NCBI GenBank assembly: GCA_028583605.1
Contig: CM053328.1
Span: forward strand, 16,943,982 to 17,007,981
Reading direction: 5' to 3'
DNA length: 64,000 nt
Source: Dastarcus helophoroides
Lineage: Eukaryota > Arthropoda > Insecta > Coleoptera > Bothrideridae
The notes below the pieces were generated by a model, which saw nothing but the letters and a program-made list of their open reading frames with translations, did no database searches and was not told the origin of the DNA. The position numbers and the translations under genes are program-made. Shown piece by piece: positions 33,585-44,039 of this stretch. Numbering within the stretch: position 1 is the first letter of the stretch; the number at the start of each line of letters is the position of its first letter.

Positions 33585-34330
33585 TAAAAAAATGGCAGGC
33601 CATTCTGCCAATAACAAATGGTTGGCAGCAGTATTTAAAGTTGTAAGTAAGACTGGAAACTTATACAGCACATTCCGCATACACTGTGCTAGTATAATAA
33701 CAGACCGATTGGAAACGTCCTTCCATCCATCCTTCTATCAATTTATCCATCCATTTAATAAAATCATTGGCAGACAACTCTACCAGTACTAAATTTACGG
33801 CAAGCATATTTGCATTTGTAGAAAAATAATTGGTGGGCTATTCGGCTGTTACTAAATAATGGCAGACGTATTTAATTTGTAAAAAAAAACCTGGAACTTA
33901 CACAGTATATTCCACATACTATCTGCAATTTACTAGTGTGTATTGCACATGTCCTTACATCTATATCTCAATTTAGCCATCTATTCATCCATCCATTTAA
34001 AAAAATAATTAGGAGGCGAGTCAGGCGATTCTGCCGATGCTAAATAGATGACAGAAATATTTAACATTACAAATAAAACTTAAATCTTAGACACGACATT
34101 CTACTTACTGACCATAGAGTTTTATCAGCATGATAGGCCGATCAGCAGACTCATTCATGCATCCATTAAAAAAATTGATTGATTGATAGGCAACTCTGTC
34201 AATACTAAAATAGATGTCAGGCGTATCTAAATTTGTAGAAAAATAATTGACTGTAAACACTGTCGATACCAAAACATATGACAGGCACACAAGCATACAA
34301 GCTGAAACTTATGACAGGTCAACCAGGCAA
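33585..34330. repeat. GGCAGGCG-family tandem array
   Basis: Four diverged units begin near 33599, 33840, 34027 and 34192 with ATTCTGCCAATAC-AAATAGATGGCAGRCGTATTT-like sequence. Between them are AACTTATACAGCACATTCC, TACTGAC and TCATCCATCCATTTAA blocks. Spacing falls from about 240 to 165 bp. Confidence 0.7.
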
Positions 34331-36799
34331 GTGGTATAGAAAGTGCGCTAAAGAGATAAAAAACACCGAGAAAGAAAAGATAGGGAAACAAAACTCGCTC
34401 TCTTTGTTATAATATCTCTTATAGGCTTCGAAATTATATATTATTCTCAATCTTTAAATTTTGAGCTTCTCTTTTCTTCTCTAATTTTTCATCTTAAGTA
34501 GCTTTACAGGATGCCTCGGAATACTAAAGTTTATTTTTTAAGTTTTTTTGTGATGATGGGATAAAAGGAGGATAGGTGCCTCAAAATTTAGATTGAGATT
34601 TGTAAACATAACATAAAGCAGATAATACTTTTATGCAAAGCTAAATCCTTAATATCACCAATGTGTGAGTGACAAGCAAAGGCATCAAACGCATCAACTT
34701 TCATGTCATAAAGTTTGAGGAACTTTCGCACCGAGAACGCGAATTGCAAAAAACGAGGGTTTTTGAAAGCGTGTAACTTTTTATTTTATAAATAAAATTG
34801 ATATTATTTTATTATTATGTGTATGGTGTATGGTTTGAACATCACTAATAATTTCTGGTTAGGTAATTTTACTTACAGTGTTTTGTTTTTAAAAGGGAGG
34901 CATCTATCCCTATCGAAATTAAAAATGTCTTAACTTTTTTGAGTTTATGAATATTAACTTTGCGTGGCTTTCAACCAAAGTTCAAGAATATCTTGTAAAT
35001 ATATATGAACGGTTAAAGCTCATCCACGAGCTGAATAGACGCAAACCACCAAAATAGCAGCTTTTGATAAAGTATAAACAGGCATTCCTGGGATCGATGA
35101 CATATCTCTTAAATACCATCTAGAACATTAAGGTGAAGGTTTGCAAGTAGAAATTAAAAAAAATGACATTCGAGGGCTTTTTTGCGATAGCTGACAATTT
35201 ATTAAACAATCAAAGCACTGCAGAAGATAATGCAATTTACTAAACTGAAGAAACAGAACAGGAACCAGGTCTGTCAAATATTGTTTCCACAGTTACACGA
35301 ATGCAATTATTCAAAATAAAAAAAACTGCACAACCAGAACTAAATCCATCCAGTAACCGAATCAAATCTAGAAGCCGGTCGTCATTTAAGCAAATTTAAG
35401 AACTAATCTTTTCCTTCTATTTATTATTTTTTGGAAGAATAATAAATAATTGAAGCAACAGTTCAATAAGAAATAAAATAAAAATATTACTTTTATTTTT
35501 TTTATTAATCCAGAGGGGAAATATGCTCATAGTATAATATAAACGGCGGGGCATCTAACCCATGTGGTAGGCATCTACTCTCACAACTTGTACTGGGAAT
35601 TTCATTACTTTTAATAATATAGGTTACAGTTTTATTCAATTAGTTTTTACCGCATAGTAGCAATTAGCTATGGCTTTCATGAGAAATAAAAATTTCTTTA
35701 ACTATTAGTATTTTTGAGGGAAAAATACCATCCATTTTAAAAAGTTGGGCTACTATTTCACTTTTACCCTAATTAATAAGTGAATCTAATAAGAATATAG
35801 TATTACGTTACTAATTTCCACGGTACCAAAATTTGGATGTTAAATTGGCCTCGGTTCATAATGTTAATAAAAAAAGTAATTTAAAAAAAAATCACACTTT
35901 AGACGTAAAAACGGGATCATTTTATAAAAAAGTTAAATAAATAGTATAATTTGACAGCTGTAAAAAGCGCCTACATAAATAATGTAGCTCAAATTTAAAA
36001 AAATGTGGATAGAATGCAAAAAATTCAAATTTTAAAATACAAAAATTCTTCATACAATGCATTGATGATTATTTCATTTATTATGAACATTTTGAAGTGA
36101 CAACAATATCATTCGATAGAACAACTATTTGACTGAAGAACTGAAGGTAGAATTTTTAAGGGCAAGTAGGTTTTAATCGACAAGATAACTAATTAAACTG
36201 AAAAAATAAAAATTGAATTTGTCAAGGTACTGATATTTTCAACATATTTTGATAAATTATGTGAAATATAAGTTAAACTCTAATGCAGTTCCTTACTAGG
36301 ATTGTAGGTATATAGATAAGGAAAGTGGTCAATTGCCCATGTAGAACGCTAAGGAAAATCCCTCCCATCTCCTAAGTCCTCGCTAAGTCTCTCACTTATT
36401 CATCTGTAGGTCCTCTACTACCCTACTTTGCCGGAGCAAACCCGTTTCTTCATTTAATTTGTTTAATAATAGAATACCAGTTGTTATTTCTCCTCAGGGC
36501 GCACAAAACTGTTATTAAATCTTCAGACTAAAAGAACATGTAGATGTTGCAAATTGTAATAAAATGTTGTGTGCCAGTAACAACTCTTCTGATTATCGCC
36601 ACGGAATATCTCTTGTCAGTATTTCCGCTCTCCGTTTAATTGGATTCGATCAGTGTAGGAGAATGCAAGGCCCGCCCGGCTATTCCGTCCATATGTTCTC
36701 AATGTTAAATCTCCCATTATATTCTCTCTATGGACAGTGTTCGAATTTTCTGATCTGTATGTGGAAGTACTAAAAATAGTTGATACATCCAATTAGCCT
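34331..36799. other. AT-rich DNA, unassigned
   Basis: No gene recognised. GGATAGGTGCCTC (about 34570) and its near-inverse GAGGCATCTATCCC (about 34897), plus GGGGCATCTAACCC (about 35549) and AGGCATCTACTC (about 35570), are a recurring motif that may mark a degraded transposon. Short peptide-like stretches near 34950-35400 could be its remains, but I cannot name a family. Confidence 0.3.
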
Positions 36800-37135
36800 G
36801 TTAACTGACACACAGTAGTCAGTAGATACAAGGGTTGCAAAAGTTTCAAGTGTCATTTGGAATTTAAAGGCGCCTGCCATCTTTTTATCATCGCCGAAAT
36901 GGCCTGTCAATTCATTTTTACTTTAGAAAGACATATTTCCGTATATAAAAATAGTACCTCTTATCACGTATTTCTTTTACTGTAAACTAATTTCACTTCA
37001 CTCAAACACCTTAAAAAAATAATTAGTAGATAACTTCGTCGATATGAAATAGCTGGCAGGCCTAATTAAATTTGTAAACAAAACTTAAAACTGTACGGTA
37101 CATCCCATGCATTGACTATTGGGTGTTGGTATCAT
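36800..37135. repeat. GGCAGGCG-family dispersed repeat, copy 3
   Basis: GCGCCTGCCATCTTTTTATCATCG, CGAAATGGCCTGTCAA, CGATATGAAATAGCTGGCAGGCC, AAATTTGTAAACAAAACTTAAAACT and a closing TTGACTATTGGGTG in the same order as the 31.4-kb copy. Confidence 0.65.
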
Positions 37136-37779
37136 ATCAGGTGAATAAGAAGCGGCTAACAGCCTGATAAGGTACAAAAAGTACTGTTCGTACTTTTTAA
37201 CTGATCTTACCTCGTATAAATTAAAATATGACTCGGTTACGATTTTGCCTTCCATTCTACATTTATTTGCATTATTTTCGTCGTGTATTTTAATTGTGTT
37301 TCGAAATATTTTGCCATATGACAGCGCTCGATAAAGGCTTTAATCAATTCCGCGCCGGTTTTTGCTATTAAAGAACCTGTTCGATAAATAATTAATATTT
37401 ATAGGATTCGTATTATATCGAAGTGAGAGTGCTTTGGAAAGGGCAACCGCTGTATAATTTTGATATTTCAACTGAGCTATATCGATATTTACTTGCAACC
37501 TTTTATATTATACAGCGTAAATATAGGTGAAAATATTTAAGTGGCTTCCAGCATTTTGATCGAGCGATGCATAAATGAATTTTTTCAGACTGTGTCATCA
37601 TAGCTCTATAAAGACCTAAATTACTTGTTGCCTTTGACACAAAAATTAAAACTCAGAAGATGATAAAAAGCAGAGGACACTTCCTGAAATAATTTGGAAT
37701 ATTTCCCAAAGTAATGAACGACTATTCTTAAAGTATTTCAGTTAGAAAATGATAACGTAAGGTCAAAAACGTGCCCAAA

Positions 37780-38345
37780 TTACTGCCTAATCGCCGACGA
37801 TTTCGAGCGAAAAGCTCCCCTAAAACGGCATTTTTTTTGATAAACAGGGAATTAATATGTATAAAGCGCACGACCGGAGTGAAAAGTTGCCACTAACGCC
37901 CTCTCTGAATACGTAAACACGAGAAACAAAATAAATTCGCAACTTTTGCGCGAACGTCAGTCGGTCGCATTTAATTATGTCGACCGACGCGACGCCTGAA
38001 TTAAAGCGACGCGCGTTTTCAATTTTTTTTCTCTTCCCATAAAGAAAAAAATATCAAAGTTGCGATGGATAATTTTCAATCTATATGCTTCTGTATAGCG
38101 CTTGTTGCTCGTAAATCGCCTCTCGTTTCGCATTCATTTCAATCGAACTTGGCGAGATATGAAAATGTCGCTGAAAGAATGGGATTTTTCTGGTAATGCA
38201 ACAGGAATGTTTCCTAACAAGCAATTTTCCCGCCGAACAAGATGTATTAGGGCGGATTCTCGCGGGATTTCGCTATATCACAGAGAAATGAGGATGCGGC
38301 GAACTTTATGGATTGACAACCTTTCTGAGCGTGTGCTTCTTTTAA
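37780..38345. other. CpG-rich unique island with an 8-bp perfect inverted repeat
   Basis: GC- and CpG-enriched (GCGACGCGACGCC, AAAGCGACGCGCG). It contains GTCGGTCG (37960-37967) and CGACCGAC (37981-37988) around CATTTAATTATGT, and TCAGTC initiator-like words. The 84-codon frame 38102-38356 shows no domain. Likely non-coding regulatory DNA; this is inference. Confidence 0.35.
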
Positions 38346-38369
38346 GAAAACAATAATTGTTATGCCAAG

Positions 38370-38471
38370 CTGCCTGTATTAAATGGTTGGCAGGCGTATT
38401 TAAAGATGAAAATAAAACTTGAAACTTACGCAGGACATTCCATGTAGGAACTATGGTGTGTTCATAGGAGA
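38370..38471. repeat. GGCAGGCG-family repeat, left half of an interrupted copy
   Basis: TTAAATGGTTGGCAGGCG..., AAATAAAACTTGAAACTTACGCAGGACATTCCATG, GAACTATGGTG. The expected continuation (GGCAGGCCGTTTGGCAGCC) is found after 41281, beyond the inserted element. Confidence 0.65.
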
Positions 38472-38665
38472 GACCGAAGTCGGTTGAAACAGTGTACAGG
38501 TTTGCAAGTAGAATGCAACCTAGACTACAAATTCATGCAGCCCTCCAGGCGTGTATAGGGAATCATAGGTAGCTGAACTACCAACAGTTGAAACACTGCC
38601 ACCTAACGAAGCGGTTGCTCTCTAGGAAAGTTCCCAGAAGACAAGGATTCTAATGCACAGACAAA

Positions 38666-38870
38666 TCTCGTCAGTTTGGTATATCCAACTCGAATGCTAA
38701 CAAATATTTCGACAAGTAAGCATACGACATTGTTGACGATGGCCATAGTTTCTCTATGGACCAATAGGTGGAAGTACTCATAGTCACTCGCTTGACGTCT
38801 GTGAATGTTTTAATACTTACTTGTCAGAACATTTGTTAGCATTCGAGTTGGATATACCAAACTGACGAGA
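38666..38870. repeat. 55-bp nearly perfect inverted repeat with 95-bp spacer
   Basis: 38666-38720 and 38816-38870 are reverse complements with two or three mismatches (TCTCGTCAGTTTGGTATATC ... GACAAGTAAG). Weaker pairing continues outward (TTCTAATGCACAGACAAAT at about 38648 against CTAACGCACAGACCAATAGG reversed, about 38930-38950). It forms the left subterminal part of the 38472-41280 element. Confidence 0.85.
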
Positions 38871-39188
38871 TCTAACAAGATCGAAACCGGTATTTGGTTT
38901 CCAAACTTCGAATCTAATAAATGTTCAAACCTATTGGTCTGTGCGTTAGAAGTGTACAGGTTAGTAATTTAGAAATTAAAAGCGGTAGATGGAGGTGTAA
39001 GAAAAGAATGGCAAGCCATTCATGTCAGACTTTGTCTACCAGTGTTTTGTGCCTATCAAAATCCATCATACATGTGTGACAGGGGGTAATTTTGTTTTTG
39101 TGTACAGGTATATATAAGAAAGGATATCTCATAAGGGAATCAGTCAAAACATCATATTTTTGTTATTTTTAAAATTTTGGTCTCACAG

Positions 39189-40761
39189 GACAAAAAGCTG
39201 GGACTTCCTCGTGTATTTTGTGAGAGATGTAGAAAAACTCTAAGCTCCTGGGCTGCAGGGTGAAAAGAGATTTTTGAATTTTAAAATTCCAGTGATATGG
39301 AGGAGAACCATCCAACCACTGAAAATGATTCTTCTTCTGTCTCACTAAGATATTTGGATCGAAAGAACAAAGATAAAATTATATATGCAGATATTCCTTC
39401 GGTTACTCAACCCATCTACTGTTTAAACAATCAGCAAGTTTCAGAACCTCCCGGTTATTCTAGCAAAACACTGATGGCTAACACAGAATTCGATAAAGAT
39501 CAAATCCAAAGTGACACAAGTTCAGATGAATTGGTTAATGTTCATCAAGAATCATATGTGATTACTCAGGTCTGAACTGAACTGATTTATTAATAGATTT
39601 AAACTTATCTAAATCTAAAGCTGAATTATTAGGTTCACGAGTGCAACAATGGAGACTTACTTGCTCCCAACACAAGAGCTATTATGTATCGTAGGCGAAG
39701 TGAATGTTTTTCAACATGTTTCAAGAAAGAAAATTAATTTTGCTACTGTTATGATATAATTAGGCTTTTCAAAGAAAGCAGCAACCTTATAGGCCAGAAG
39801 AATGGCGGTTATTCGTTGATTTAACGAAGTATAGTTTAAAAGCAGTTCTTCTACATAATGGCAGCAAGAAGACGTCTATTCCGATAGGCCATGGAGCAAA
39901 TACTAAAGAACCATATGAAATGAGATCAACACTGATTGAACTTATTAAGTATAAACATCACAACTGGATTGTCTGTGGTGGTCTAAAAGTAGTGGGCTAC
40001 TTCTGGGCGTATAAGGCAGCGAAACAAAATATTGTTACTTTTTGTGTATGTGAGATTGGCGCGCCAAAAAAGATCATTATATAAAGATAGACTGGACAGC
40101 TAGAAAAGAATATATTCCATAGTAAATTGAATATAAAGCATGAATGTCTGATACCCCCACATAAAAATGTACTATCTCCACTTCACATAAAAATTAGGAT
40201 TGGTGAAAAACTTTGTCAAGACTCTAGATAAAACTAGCGTAGCTTTTAAGCATTTGTGCTCCCTTTTCCTAATCTTTCTGAGTCGAAACTTAAAGAAGGT
40301 ATATTTATTGGACCGCGAATAAAAAAAAATATTGAAAAAAGAAAAATCTGAAAAAAAGTCTTTTGGATACGGAAGATCTACTTGGGATTCAATGCGATCT
40401 TGTTATGCAAGAGTTCTTAGGCAACAAATAAATAAAAATTGCTGACAGTTAATTGCTAACCTGCTACATAATTTTTCAACGAATGGGTGTCAACATATCT
40501 CTGAAAATTCATTTTTTTCACTTGCACCTCGACTTCTTCCCTGAGAACCTCAGTGACGAACATGGAGTGCGTTTTCATCAGGATTTGAAATATTTTAAGC
40601 AAAATTATCAAGGTTACTGGGGCCAGGCCATATTAGATGATTATTACTGGTCTATTATAAGAGACGCAGACACAAATAAATATCAAAAAAGGCTAAGGCA
40701 ATTCATTTTTAATTTGTTTTTAAGTACTTTTTTAAGCATTTTTATTGTAAATCAAAAATAA
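39189..40761 (+). pseudogene. Broken copy of a mobile-element-borne arthropod gene family (uncharacterised protein)
   Basis: Sequence blocks in the order known from a family that arthropod genomes carry in many copies as 'uncharacterized proteins': a Cys-rich LPRVFCERCRKTL...W segment (39200-39260, after a TCTCACAG acceptor-like site); the acidic DSSSVSLRYLDRKNKDKIIYADIPS block (39330-39400); ELLGSRVQQW (39625); WRLFVDLTKYSLKAVLLHNG and TSIPIGHG (39810-39895); KYKHHNWIVCGGLKVVGYF (39950-40005); and MGVNISLKIHFFHLHLDFFP...FHQDLKYFKQNYQGYW (40490-40620). In intact relatives the last part reads HSHLDYFP...FHQD. Stops and frame changes are numerous, so it is dead. Function is unknown; the high copy number and the element around it suggest transposon cargo. 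Confidence 0.75.
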
Positions 40762-41013
40762 CAAATATTTTGGAAATAGGACTGAGTTGGATTTTTTAAA
40801 TATTTTTTTTGAAACTCAGTGCACCTCAATTGTTAAGAAAATACTCTTCTTAGGACAAAAATCATGTAAAGTAGTGTAATTAAATTAATTCTTAAATAAA
40901 ACATTGATGTTTATACCTTATTTTTATTAATACCGATAAATGACTTTGTACTATGCTTTTTATTTAATAATTAAGTATAGTTTTCTTTACTTTGCCATTA
41001 GTCACAACTCGAT

Positions 41014-41079
41014 CCCATTCACTGTTACAACTTATTCCATTCACTGTTACAACCCATCCCATTCACTATTACAACCGCC
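41014..41079 (+). repeat. Three tandem 22-bp units (CCCATTCACTGTTACAACTTAT)
   Basis: Units at 41014-41035, 41036-41057 and 41058-41079 differ at a few positions. They lie next to the internal copy of the element terminus at 41088. Confidence 0.85.
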
Positions 41080-41280
41080 CCAGGAATCGAAGTCGGTTGA
41101 AACAATATCATCTCTATCTCATATCTGTAGATATTTTTGTAATCCAAATAGTGCCATTATAACCTGATTCATTTTGTCATATAATTAAGGTTCAGTTGAA
41201 GGTATATCACCAAATGCGCTAAGATGAACATGCTGTCACAGAGAACGATTTTGTCAAAACTGTTTCAACCGTCCTCGATC

Positions 41281-41740
41281 TAGTCTACAATGGCAGGCCG
41301 TTTGGCAGCCTCTATTCCATATATTAAATGTCACCTAGTTAAATGCATGGAATCGGCCTGCCCTGGTAGTAACATACAATTTTCGGTGTGTAAAATGTGT
41401 CATAAAAGTTAAAATTTCTTTTCAAATTTAAGCATGTCTACCATTTATTTATGACCGAAGTCGCCTGGCAATTATTTTTTACATTTAATAAGATCTATAT
41501 TTCCATACATGGAAATTGTAACTTTTATCAAGGATCTCTTCTTGCGTAAAAAATCTTCCTTCCATTCGCCTCAAGTAATAATTGACAGGCGACTCTGAGG
41601 ACATTAAATTTTGCTGTATTTAAAATTGCAACTTAAATTTGAAATCTATAGGACACATTCCTCTTACTGACTTTACGGCAGCGGTAGGCCATTTGGCAAC
41701 GTCTAATTATCTGAATAAAAAGTGACTGGTCTAAGCGTGT
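41281..41740. repeat. GGCAGGCG-family repeat, right part plus a further copy
   Basis: TGGCAGGCCGTTTGGCAGCC resumes the copy cut at 38471. Then GCATGTCTACCATTTATTTATGACCGAAGTCGCC, ATTGACAGGCGACTCTGAGG and GGCAGCGGTAGGCCATTTGGCAACGTC show at least one more unit. Confidence 0.65.
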
Positions 41741-41929
41741 ACGATAAGAGACAGAGAAATAGAGGGGGAGGAAAAAAATTACCTTTTGCTTTGTTTATTT
41801 TTAAGCGATTTAACCTTGAAGTAAAAAATGAATACATTTTTCTGTCTTCCACGTGGATCAGCTTCTCCATTTATAAACGACACGACATGAGACTATTCAA
41901 GCCCTCGCTTCACTGATTTTGCGCCTTAA

Positions 41930-42560
41930 AATAAGCGGGATGTCTTCTACGGAGAACTAAGTCAATATTTGTACCGAACGCACCTCGTATATTTCAGCAA
42001 AATGACTGAGATTTATAAATAGAAATATCATGACCGTATTAAAATTTCATCACGGCGTTTTATAAAGGATCTAATATTACGACATCAAAGAATTAAAAGA
42101 GAAAGTGTATTGAAAGCAGAAACGGTAACGATATTTGCGCTGAATACCTCGCAAGGTTTTTACCGAAAGCCGCCGTTAAATGTTAGAATGTCGGGTCAAT
42201 TTTCGAGACGTTCCGCGCGCGTTCGATTCCAGATGAGACGTGTGGAAATATAAAATGTCTATGATACGTCCTAATAAACAATTTGAAAAATGACAGACTT
42301 AAAAATTTCATCCTTTAGCGTTGTATTTTGTTTTTGATCAGTAGATAGACGATGAGGATTCCAGAACAGAAGTCGCATACACATCTATTTTGATTTGTAC
42401 GCGCGTACACGTACACGCTCAGTGTTTAGTTAATATCTGCCTAAAACGTCTGTCAGAGATGTATTCAGTCGCTGTCTGAATTTTTGTACGCGCGAATATA
42501 GACGTGCGTACATATCTCAACTTGTGGAGGCAAAACTTGTTTACGTACATGAGATATTTT
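41930..42560. other. CpG-richer unique island with GTACGCGCG palindromes
   Basis: It contains the perfect 12-bp palindrome GTACGCGCGTAC (42397-42408) and a second GTACGCGCG (42486-42494) facing CGTGCGTAC (42503-42511), with ACGTACACG between. No coding frame. Possibly regulatory or the termini of a small element; undecided. Confidence 0.35.
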
Positions 42561-43609
42561 CAGTGTGGTTATGTCTTCTGTTATTTCCTCGTTCGTTTTC
42601 TGAGTGCACACTTAACAACACAATGGCCAACAGCAGAGATTATCCAAAAAAGTTTTTAACAGAGTTTATTAAACTTTAGAAGTCGTATCTTTGTTCGTGG
42701 TTGTTGTCTTTTAATTAATAGATTTTTTTTATTTATTATACGCCACTCCAAATTTAATTCATTGTTACTCATCGTCGACGTGTCAAACAAGAAAATGACA
42801 TAAAAATAATCTCTCCGTGTGTAGCCAAATTGATGTATCCTAAAGATATGCACATACAAATTTCGAAATCTGGATGTACACCGTGTTCAATTTCAGACGC
42901 GCTCTTTTTAGACATAATTTGCAGAGTTAATAGCCAATAATTTTGATACTTTACATGAATTCCTACATCATTTTTTCGATATTTTTCATTTTTTTATAAG
43001 AAAAAACAAATCCACGTAAGAAAAAAAATAGATACGGATATAAATTGTGTTTTTCGACACCTTTTACCTTAAAAAAAAAGATACTCCTAGCTTACCACGA
43101 TAGAGTACACCGTTTTCGAGTAAAATGCCTTAAAGAAAATGTATTGCATGTATTGCAGAATGTACGGAGCCCTTTTGTTGACAGGCTAAGATATTGTCAA
43201 GAAGTAAATGGATAAAAATTTGAACAGTTGCCTTGTGATTTCCTTCAATTAAGTAATTCAATTTGTTTGTTACATTTATTCTATTGAAGTATTTGTTAAT
43301 TTTTTACTTTCTTCATTATTTTAGAATAAACAAGCTTCTGACGATATGCTGTATTGTATTTCTAAATCAATTACCTGCCGAATGGCAGCTAAACCTAGGT
43401 TGCCATTTAAAAAAATTCAAGATGGCTGACTCTGATAAAAAATAATTGCCAAAAACAAATTAAACATCAAAATATGGGTATTTATGTTTCATTCAACCCC
43501 ACCAAGTCAAATCCAAATGTCAGTTCCTACATAATCCCATTTGGTGCAATGCTATTTACGCACTTTGTATATCTCTGTATGTACATACGCATATGTATAT
43601 TAATTTAAA
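42561..43609. other. AT-rich intergenic DNA with a foldback-family fragment
   Basis: Mostly featureless. About 43078-43120 (AGATACTCCTAGC...ACCGTTTTCGAGTAAAATGC) matches part of the 29.9-30.4 kb foldback arms. Confidence 0.45.
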
Positions 43610-43830
43610 TTATTTCAGTAGCGAACGTTAAGCGCCTCAAATTTCCGATAAAATCTAAATTGTGTCGGAATCGAGCGAAAAGAAAGTCTACGTGTGATAC
43701 GGTGATATGAAAGGCGACTTTAGAAAGGGAAAGTGTACGTTCTATTGGCGATCTTGATGCATCGGAATGTCAATGCACATCCGCGTTATAACAATCGCAT
43801 TACAAATGCGAAATATTCCGAAAGTTAGCG
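43610..43830. other. Small CpG-richer unique island
   Basis: Mixed-composition DNA (GCGAACGTTAAGCGCC, GTACGTTCTATTGGCGATC) between AT-rich stretches; no frame, no repeat. Confidence 0.25.
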
Positions 43831-44039
43831 CAAAGAAGCTAATTTTGTAACTTATAACAAAAAATTATCACACATTGTCTTTTTGCACATACTTGATAGT
43901 TTACGTGAAAAAAAAATGAAGGCAAATGTGTTAGCTGGAGATATCTAGGAGGAAGCGAAGAGTGACAAGTAAATAACCAAAAATTTTAAGATACAGAAGG
44001 AAACAAATGGATACAGTGTCATATAGACACAAACATTTA

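Larger units (their letters stand above)
38472..41280 (+). mobile_element. 2.8-kb TIR element carrying a multi-copy arthropod gene
   Basis: The left end GACCGAAGTCGGTTGAAACAG (38472-38492) and the reverse complement of the right end, GATCGAGGACGGTTGAAACAG (41260-41280), form a ~21-bp terminal inverted repeat with four mismatches. A direct third copy of CGAAGTCGGTTGAAAC is at 41088-41103. The element interrupts a GGCAGGCG repeat whose halves lie on either side. It carries the pseudogene 39189-40761 and a strong hairpin at 38666-38870. No known transposase was recognised, and no target duplication could be fixed, so the class is open. Confidence 0.55.
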
